Assembly: GCA_914767715.1 (NCBI GenBank)
Contig: OU612065.1
Location: 10,478,001 to 10,542,000, forward strand
Direction: 5' to 3'
DNA length: 64,000 bases
Source of the DNA: Membranipora membranacea
Lineage: Eukaryota; Bryozoa; Gymnolaemata; Cheilostomatida; Membraniporidae
The position numbers were made by a program, and so were the translations under genes. The notes below the pieces were generated by a model. It saw only the letters and a list, made by a program, of their open reading frames with translations. It was not told the DNA's origin and did not search any database. Positions 56,901 to 64,000 of the stretch are shown here, piece after piece (positions within the stretch are counted from its first letter, which is position 1; each line of letters begins with the position of its first letter).

Positions 56901-59900
56901 CTGCACTGACAGCACATTCCTTTTTATTATGTCATATTAATTATAATTATGATTGAATTGCAAATAACATATTTAGACATCAATGTTGTCAAAAACCTGC
57001 AATATCTAAATCCAGGCAAAGAATGCGGCTGGGGAAAATCAAACAAAACAACCGCAGGTAAAACAAAAAGGGTTAACATGACAATCCTCTCCAGCTAATA
57101 ACGCAATGCTTTCCACTTTCTCACAAACAAGATACTTCTAACACATCCTTATCAACTGCAGAATACCATCAAATGCTTATTATTGGTATCTGGTTAATGA
57201 ACTCACAGGTCTAACTTAGTTTCCAATATGGATTCACAACCACCAATTCTACCTATGATTCTGTATTTTCTGTGCAAAGCTTTTAAATTTCTCTCTCAGA
57301 ATTTCAATTCTACAAATTTCTATGCGCAATACTAACAGTAAAGTATTTCCCTACTTCCAAATTCAAATTCTCTTCATGTCTTTTTAATTTTCCAACCGAT
57401 ATTACAGGAGAGGATAAGACAAGAGGAGGAAGAGAAGAAGAAAAAGAAGAAAGGATTCGGAGGTCTTACACCCGAGAAAAAGAAACTCCTCAAGGTGAAT
57501 TTCTTATGAAAAGTGTGCACTATACGCCCGCTGCAAAAAGGCTTGACATCAGATCAATTTTATACATTTCCTATGTATTCAGATCGATCAATAAAATAAT
57601 CATCAATCAATATTGACAAAATGAATAAAAACATTTTCCTACCTTTTTGTTGCAAATTATCAAAAAATCAAATTGTAGAATGACGACCCATCTTGTTTGT
57701 CAGCATGCTATTGTGATATAAGTTTCATCCCTTACTGAAGTGTGTTCAAACAGTGAGATACTATCCCCTGAACCCGAACCCGCATGATATTTAGTTAGCG
57801 TGATGCATGATTAATAATTTTCTATGCGATCGTTTAGCAACTCATCGTAGATTTTGCACTAGCAGACCTCAAGAGGGAGGAGGCAGAAAAAGCAGAACAT
57901 AAACGCCAGGTGCTAGAAGAAAAAGTGGAACCACTAGAAAATAATTACTCATTAGAAACTATGAATGAAGGTGTGTTTTCTCAATGACGTTACACAGCTA
58001 ATAAGGGCACAACAAGTACGATCATGTATAGGCATGGCTTGCATTGTACATACATCTCAAGCAGCTTCACCATCCATCGTTTGCCTCGTAACTACTGTGC
58101 AATTTATGTCATTCGTATTAACCCCTAGACAGGTTACTGGGGTTCCGTCTATCCTCTCTGAATTATTGCATCTCTCTCTCTAGCTTGCTTTTTGACAGAT
58201 TGACTTTAATATGTCTAGGGCACCTGCATGACTATCCTGATGAGCATGATTCTACCCTGGGTTGACTGCTGTATATGCAGTGTGATGGCAGGTTCAGTCA
58301 AGTTTGGATTTTGTTGTCTGCACGGCTTTTGAGTGACCTTTGGTGTGGCTTATACTTGGAATGGCTTTGGAGTGGATTTGGAGTGGATTGACTTGTGAAA
58401 TGCGGGCTTCGTCCCTCAAGCTTGTGGAGTGTCTCATAGTTTTGATCAGTTTTGACTTGAGGTTGAAGCTGATAGGATGATTCTGGTTTTATCCACAGAA
58501 AATCATCATGGAGAGAGCCAGAGAGGAACTTCACGCTGAGGCCATGCGTAACAAAGCAGCTAAAGACAACGCCATCAAAGAGAACTGTCCACCACTACCT
58601 GACATTTCAGCCATGGCCGAAGGTAGATATTACCCTTTCTGCCTGTGGCCTATAGCCTCAGGACAACACAAGCCTTTATTATTATTCAGTTCGTCACACT
58701 CTTTGTACAGTAAAAGACAAATATAGCGCAGGGGTTTGATGTGGCTGGATACAGGGTTCTATATGTGTAATGGTGACGGCACTGTATATACTTGAAGGGC
58801 TGATCTATCCTCACTTCTGTTCTCATCAGTCCTCTCCACTTACTCGATCTGTTGTATATTTATTATATTTTCTATAGCAGGTAATGAACTCATATGGATA
58901 TTTACATGAGTTGGCATATGCCTGCTTAGTAAACTGACCTTGCCGTTCACGTTGTTCAGTCTTTACTATTAATTGCCTGATTTGCCAATTAAAAGTTTGC
59001 ACTTTACAGTTATTACAGATCATGCGTTAAAAATCATTGAACCAGGTTGTGTGTAAGAATCATTCTGTGATACCACCAAGAAAAATAGATAGGTCTGACA
59101 TCAAACTTTTTGATAATCATTCTGATATATTTTCTAGCTGAATTGCAAGCTCTCTGTAAGAAATTACACGATCAGATTTCCAAGTCAGAGGAGGAAAAAT
59201 ATGATTTTGAAGTAAAACTAGCCACACAAGAGGCCGAGGTATACAATGTGGATCTTGAGTGTACCCGCCTCCCACATCCCCGCCTAATGTAGACACCCAA
59301 CCTTTATTATCACGCTTACCTCAGATTATAACTACACCAGCACACCCCTCTGTGTTACTTACGTGTAGATAATCTGCTTATAAAACTCAGGCAGAATTAC
59401 ATGTTAGTAAACATTCTTTTATCAGGTGATCGGTGCAGATATAGCTCATGTAGGCTACACTCGTAGCTATGTCGCCCTGAGTTTCCCTGTGTGGCTTTTA
59501 AATACGATGCACTTGTGTTACCCTGCACCCCTTCTTTCTTATTAGATGAATTACGAACTTTTTGCACAGACATTCACAGAAAAATTTGCAATCGAGAAGG
59601 AGACAGATATGATATTGCATTGCTGGTTCGAAAACAGGAAATAGAGGTATTAACAGCGTCACAGTCATCAATGTGAAAACATCACAGTAACATGATGACA
59701 ATATGACAGCGTCACTGAGATGATTTCAGCTGTGCTGTCTCATATATATTAAGTTCCAGTGCCTTTCTTCTAACCTTCCCTAAACCCAAACCTTTAGTAT
59801 TTTCTTCCCACTGACCTCCCTCCAGATTGAGTTATATAACTATATAGATATAAATCACCTTCCCTTTTTTGTTCAGAAACAGTAAAATTGACAACCTTTG

Positions 59901-60150
59901 GAGGGACATTGGATTTCCTTAGAAGCACTGCAGCAAATCCTTGTGACATTTATAATGATATGATATGATTAATTATGATGGTGATTGTGAATGTTTTATA
60001 TAACATATTTATTTTGAGAGATTTTGTTCAATAGCTGAGAAAACTTATCAATTACAGATAAATGAATTGACACTGAAGTGCAGTGACCAGAAGGGCCGGT
60101 TCTCTAAGCCTGTACTCAAGAAGGTAGTTAGAGTGGAGCGCAGACACTAA
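53971..60150 (+). CDS. Troponin I with two pairs of alternative exons
   Basis: Constitutive exons: 53971-54041, 55270-55344, 55631-55709, 55946-56026, 56233-56382, 56676-56729, 57016-57057 (42 bases, possibly cassette) and 57408-57494. Then comes either 57838-57970 or 58499-58622, then either 59138-59238 or 59546-59646, then 60058-60150. All phases agree, giving 318 or 321 residues. The N-terminal half is a long charged extension (EERRAARRRAREEAA; RREEEREREEAARREEE) of the invertebrate kind. The troponin I core begins at GLTPEKKKLLK, has the CPPLPDISAMAE and LCKKLHDQISKSEEEKYDFE segments that form the IT-arm helices, and the inhibitory sequence KGRFSKPVLKK. Troponin I binds troponin C and T and blocks actomyosin at low calcium. 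Oddity: the frame stops eight residues after the inhibitory segment, with no switch or mobile domain. Confidence 0.93.
57838..57970 (+). CDS. Troponin I alternative exon, first pair, copy a
   Basis: 133 bases, phase 0 in and 1 out, acceptor CGTTTAG and donor GTGTGT. It encodes LIVDFALADLKREEAEKAEH followed by KRQVLEEKVEPLE. The LKREEAEKAEHKRQ pattern recalls the vertebrate troponin I LEKEESRREAEK stretch, and VEPLE stands where CPPL lies in copy b. It shares phase with copy b (133 and 124 bases), so either can be used but not both in frame: two together would add a base. Confidence 0.85.
58499..58622 (+). CDS. Troponin I alternative exon, first pair, copy b
   Basis: 124 bases, phase 0 in and 1 out, acceptor ATCCACAG and donor GTAGAT. 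It encodes KIIMERAREELHAEAMRNKA and then ENCPPLPDISAMAE. The CPPLP-I-SMxE pattern is the classic troponin I signature between IT-arm helices, so this copy is the closer match to other animals. Confidence 0.9.
59138..59238 (+). CDS. Troponin I alternative exon, second pair, copy a
   Basis: 101 bases, phase 1 in and 0 out, acceptor TTTCTAG and donor GTATAC. It encodes ELQALCKKLHDQISKSEEEK and then YDFEVKLATQEAE, the second IT-arm helix of troponin I (vertebrate LCKQLHAKIDAAEEEKYD). Confidence 0.92.
59546..59646 (+). CDS. Troponin I alternative exon, second pair, copy b
   Basis: 101 bases, exactly the length of copy a and the same phases, acceptor TTATTAG and donor GTATTA. It encodes ELRTFCTDIHRKICNREGDR and then YDIALLVRKQEIE. 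It aligns to copy a without gaps over 34 residues, 11 of them identical, including the Cys, His, Tyr-Asp and final Gln-Glu. Two 101-base exons in one transcript would break the frame. Confidence 0.92.
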
Positions 60151-60852
60151 GATGGATACCAAGTCTTCAATATCCGATGTGAGTACCGTGTCTAGCAAGC
60201 TAGCTGTCTAGCTGTTTAACTGTTTAACTTATATTATTTGCATTTTATATTAGTGGTATTGGGTAACCATCACTGAACTACAAAAAAGAAGAATTAATAT
60301 CAGTAGCTACAATACACAGCAACGAATACATTCAATTAGTTCTCAAGGGGTGTTTTATTGTGTAAAGAGTTGTGGTTGTAACTTCACTAGTTCCATATTA
60401 CCTGATTTACACTATGAAGTTGGAATGCGGTTGTATTTTCGAAAAAACAGTGAAATAAATATGATCTTCAGAAAGCTCATCAAAATGCTTTGAGAGAGCT
60501 GCAATTAAACATTTTTGATTTTTACAGGGATATCTGAGGATGAAAGATTACCGAATAATAATAATGACACAGAGAAAGAAGGAGTTTCCAGTGACCAGTA
60601 AACGCTCAGACTCAACGCAGATGCCGCCTTTGATTCCCAGCCCACAACAGCAACAACTGCTTTGTAAAATAACTATTTATTGCCACACAGACCAACGGAC
60701 ATTTTTGTTGAAGAATTTTAGTTTTAGATAAAAGAGCCTATGATTGTGTTGTTGTAGCTTTTTTGGACTGTTGTCTCATTTATTCCTACCGTGATTACTC
60801 CTCCAATAGCCGCATATTAAATTCCCTATTTTCAAAGAACGTTAGCTTTCAT

Positions 60853-60910
60853 AATAAATATGTCCCAATATTATTCTTCTATTTTTAATTTCATGTCTGT
60901 GCAAAATAAA
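60853..60910 (+). promoter_or_regulatory. Candidate polyadenylation signals of troponin I
   Basis: AATAAA at 60853-60858 and 60905-60910, 0.7 kb after the stop codon. A donor GAT/GTGAGT at 60178 and an acceptor TTTACAG at 60527 suggest that the 3' UTR may itself be spliced. Confidence 0.45.
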
Positions 60911-62440
60911 AAAGTAAAATTTTTAATGACTCAGTTATGACCCTTATCAATAACTTTGCTATAAAGCTGTAACGGATCCAGTAAGTTTCTGTGCGATGCC
61001 ATGGTAAAAGCTGATGTGTTATTGCAATATCTTATGTATGACCATTCAAATTGCTTTTCAAGTCTAAACTCAGGATTATTTGCTATTGCACATGTATCAG
61101 AAATAAATAACCCAGTATAATAAGCTTCACCTAAACAAGGATCGAAGTTGTGGTCTAAACACAAATTTACACAGAGACAACATGCCAATGCCTTACCATA
61201 TCCACTTTTGCCAGGCTCTCTCAGTACAGTAGCGCAAGTATGATGCGTGATATGATAGAAGAAAAACTCTGTGTGTGATTAGTATTGAGACATATGTAAT
61301 GTGCTCTAATGGACCTCTCAAATCCAGTGTGTTATCTTCCAATATTTCTTGCGTTACAAAAGTGTCTCTCGCTCAATAAAATTTGGTCTTGGCATATTCC
61401 AATCATGTAACACCAACGCACCACACACATCAAAACATGAATGACCTGGTCTGATAACTCCGACCCTAATGGCGCAGAAAATTACCTCCAGGACCTGCAA
61501 CGATTTAGTGAGTTGAGCTATCCGTTCTCTGCTCATGACCTTCATATTTGACAGAAGAATTAATAATTAAGTCCGTGCCTGTCATACTGTGTGTTTCTAC
61601 CGCACATCCTGCAGTACATAAGGCACAATTGAAAAGTTCATTGAAATTGCACAATTCAACTTTACAAGCACCGCAAATAGATTGCAAGAGTTGTCTCATT
61701 ACATACACAAGGGTGCTGAGCTTTAATTGTCTGTCACGTTGAATTTGAGATCAACACTATGAAATTCTTGTGACACATTCACACAGGCAACAGGGCAGAT
61801 ACAACAAGCAGGCATTGTAGCTGATTTTTTCGAACCCGAAGGACAGGTGAGACATATTTCCAAACACAAGTCTGTTTGAGTTTCATTCAGAGGAGGGTGA
61901 AGTTTAAAAGATTACAAAACAGGTGGTAAGGGTACCTTTGTAGGCTACTACAGTCTTCATTTTAAATGGTCTGCACATTGATATGATTAGCATATAACGC
62001 ATATCATGCAGTCGAGTCACTCGAATCAGTGCTAGGGGGTTGAGAATTTTTTGTTTGCCAAGCTGCCTAATATGGTAGAGCTCTTGGAAAGACCATATCT
62101 ATGTCATACAAGGGTTTACATAAGAAAAGATTTTAGGATCACTGTGCAAAGCTAAAAAGTCCTCGGACAAATAGTATTAGGAGTGTGGCTCGTTGATTTT
62201 GCAATGCTACTGCTCCCTTAATCAGTTGGACAGGGAACGACAGCACAACCCAGCAGCATAAATTATCAGGTGAAAAAATTGAATAGTGCTCCCTTATTTG
62301 AGAAAAACGATTCTCATGCAATTTCATTGTCATAACTTGGGAAACATTTTCACAGCTACAGAGATAAATGTTCCACCAACAATTATTGCTCATTCACTTT
62401 TCTTCTTTCTTCAATAATCACAAATTTTTTTTATATTTTA
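60911..62440. other. Short intergenic interval between troponin I and troponin T
   Basis: No gene is supported on either strand. One small exon-like stretch (61787-61846) is listed under findings. The interval should hold the troponin T promoter; no motif could be defended. Confidence 0.45.
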
Positions 62441-62470
62441 GAACACGATTTAGGATTTCTTAGCTTCATA

Positions 62471-63671
62471 ATGTCAGAGGATGGAATAGAAGAACAGCAG
62501 GAGGCAGCACAGGAGAACCATGTGCAGCACAACCATGTGGATGTGCAGGCTGAGCCGGAAATGGACCCAGAGTTAGCAGCCCTGATCGAGTCTAAGAAAC
62601 ACAAGGATGCTGAGGATGCTGAGGCTATGAGGGAGGCAGCAGCCAGCCTGAGAGCTGAGATAGAGGTGGAGGAGAAGGAGATAGCTGTCCTTAAGGAGAA
62701 GCAGGTACCAGTCTATCCCTGTCCTAGCCCAGCGGAGCATCCATCTCTTCTTGCACATTCCTTACCTCTGCACTACATTTCAAAATAAAATCAAACTGCG
62801 CAGCTACCACATATCAACACATCAGCCATTAATGCAGCTATATTTTTCTGATACTTATTTTCTAGACTGTGCGACTGCAGAAAAGAGGGATTGAGATGGA
62901 GAGGTTAGAAGCACTTAGAAAAGTAGAGGAACAAAAAAGGAAGGAGGAAGAGGTAAGTACCTAAAGTGGATGTCCAATTCAGGGCATACGCAGGCAGTGG
63001 CAAGTTTCGGTTTGGTTTTAATTTTTCTAATAATGTGCTATGCCATGCTGTCTCTTATGGACTGAGGTATGTTAGTTCGGTAGATCACTAAGCAGGTAGG
63101 GCACATGCTACCAGGAAGCGGATGTCAAAGAAAAGTTAAATTTTCACTTTATCTGCACAGAATAATATTCAATACAAAGATTGAGCTGTTTAGCAGCCTC
63201 ACTCTGATGTCAAGTTATAGGATGAAATTTATCGATCTGATTGCTTTGATAAACCTGATGCTTGTTTTTGTTTTTGCAAAGAGCCCCTTGTCTTTCAGAG
63301 CGACGCCTGGTTATTTGCACATATATTTATTTTAAGGGCTCCGATGTGCAATTTATGACAGTTGATTTTCAAACCCCCTTTCCAAAGCTCAGAATCATAA
63401 TTGTAATAAGGTAATGAGGAGACAACTCTAATGTGCTAAGCCCCCAGTTATGAGCAACAAAGTAGGCGAAGTGAACGTGAAATGCATGTTCACCATCATA
63501 TCAAGGATCATTGGCTTTTCTCAGGCAGAGAAAAAGCGAATCAAAGATGAGGAGAAGGAGAGAAAGAGATTGGAGAAAGAAAGGATTCAGAAGGAAAAGG
63601 AAGACAGGGCCAAGTCAAAAGGCATGAAGAACTTTGCTATAAAAAAATCTGAGAAGTCATCACTGAGCGCG
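62471..63671 (+). CDS. Troponin T, 5' exons (gene continues past window)
   Basis: Three in-phase exons are visible: 62471-62704 (the mRNA exon probably begins at 62442 after a TTTTAG acceptor), 62866-62952 and 63525-63671, giving 156 residues so far. An acidic N-terminus (MSEDGIEEQQEAAQENH; EMDPELAALIESKK) is followed by a long charged helix with LKEKQ and RKEEE-AEKKRIKDEEKERKR, and then DRAKSKGMKNFAIKKSEKSS, closely like the insect troponin T segment KGPNFTIAKKD. Troponin T anchors the troponin complex to tropomyosin. The C-terminal IT-arm half must lie beyond 64000. It follows troponin I in the same orientation with about 2.3 kb between stop and start codons. Confidence 0.9.
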
Positions 63672-64000
63672 GTAAGTCAGCCTTGTATCTGGTTGAAAAG
63701 ATTGAGGAGAGGAGTAAATATTAGCGAGACATTAGTGTACTTAGTTTCAGAGTGACTTGATACTAGCTAGCTAGCTATTTTCTTCGGTTGAGGTCGGAGT
63801 TTGTATAAACTGAGGTTGAGGTCGTATTGAGTCACAAATTACTAAGCTGTGCAACAGGCGAACTTCTCAGTCTGCTCCTGTAGGCTATTGTGGATTAGGT
63901 AGATTAATTTTGGAGAACTGGCGATTAGTGGTTGGTGGGCACACTGCAGTCGGCTGCAGACTGATCGATCAGTCATAATCCCTTTCACAGATCATGACGG

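Overview
The window is eukaryotic nuclear DNA from an animal. Coding sequence is split into short exons bounded by GT/AG sites, base composition is AT-rich, and the introns hold retroposons, tRNA-derived SINEs and foldback elements. Two troponin genes and a ferlin point to a bilaterian with troponin-regulated muscle. Intron sizes and sequence divergence suggest an invertebrate or non-vertebrate deuterostome; the phylum cannot be named from the sequence alone.

Layout. (1) About 1-1302 (+): the 3' part of a protein-kinase-like gene. (2) 1883-22667 (-): a long ferlin gene of the dysferlin/myoferlin type, from the C2B domain through FerB, nested DysF repeats and the later C2 domains to the C-terminal membrane anchor; no C2A exon was found. 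One ferlin intron holds a non-LTR retrotransposon (12186-14836, -) whose endonuclease-RT frame breaks once, exactly at a slippery-type heptamer. Other ferlin introns hold a ~700 bp foldback, paired palindromes and tRNA-derived SINEs. (3) 22.7-29.1 kb: intergenic, with inverted-repeat elements and a LINE 3' relic. (4) 29129-40185 (+): a ~997-residue coiled-coil protein resembling M-phase phosphoprotein 9. (5) 42133-50995 (+): a 507-residue LAT-type (SLC7) amino-acid transporter light chain. (6) 53971-60150 (+): troponin I, with two successive pairs of interchangeable exons and a very short C-terminus. (7) From 62471 to beyond the window end (+): the 5' exons of troponin T, in the same orientation as troponin I.

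Functional links: troponin I and T are partners in the thin-filament calcium switch, and ferlins act in calcium-dependent membrane fusion and repair in muscle. The most notable signals are the troponin I exon pairs (four phase-compatible isoforms), the troponin I-troponin T tandem, and the heptamer at the only frame break of the LINE. Exon boundaries were set by eye from splice sites and reading phase; ferlin block edges are accurate to roughly 10-30 bases.
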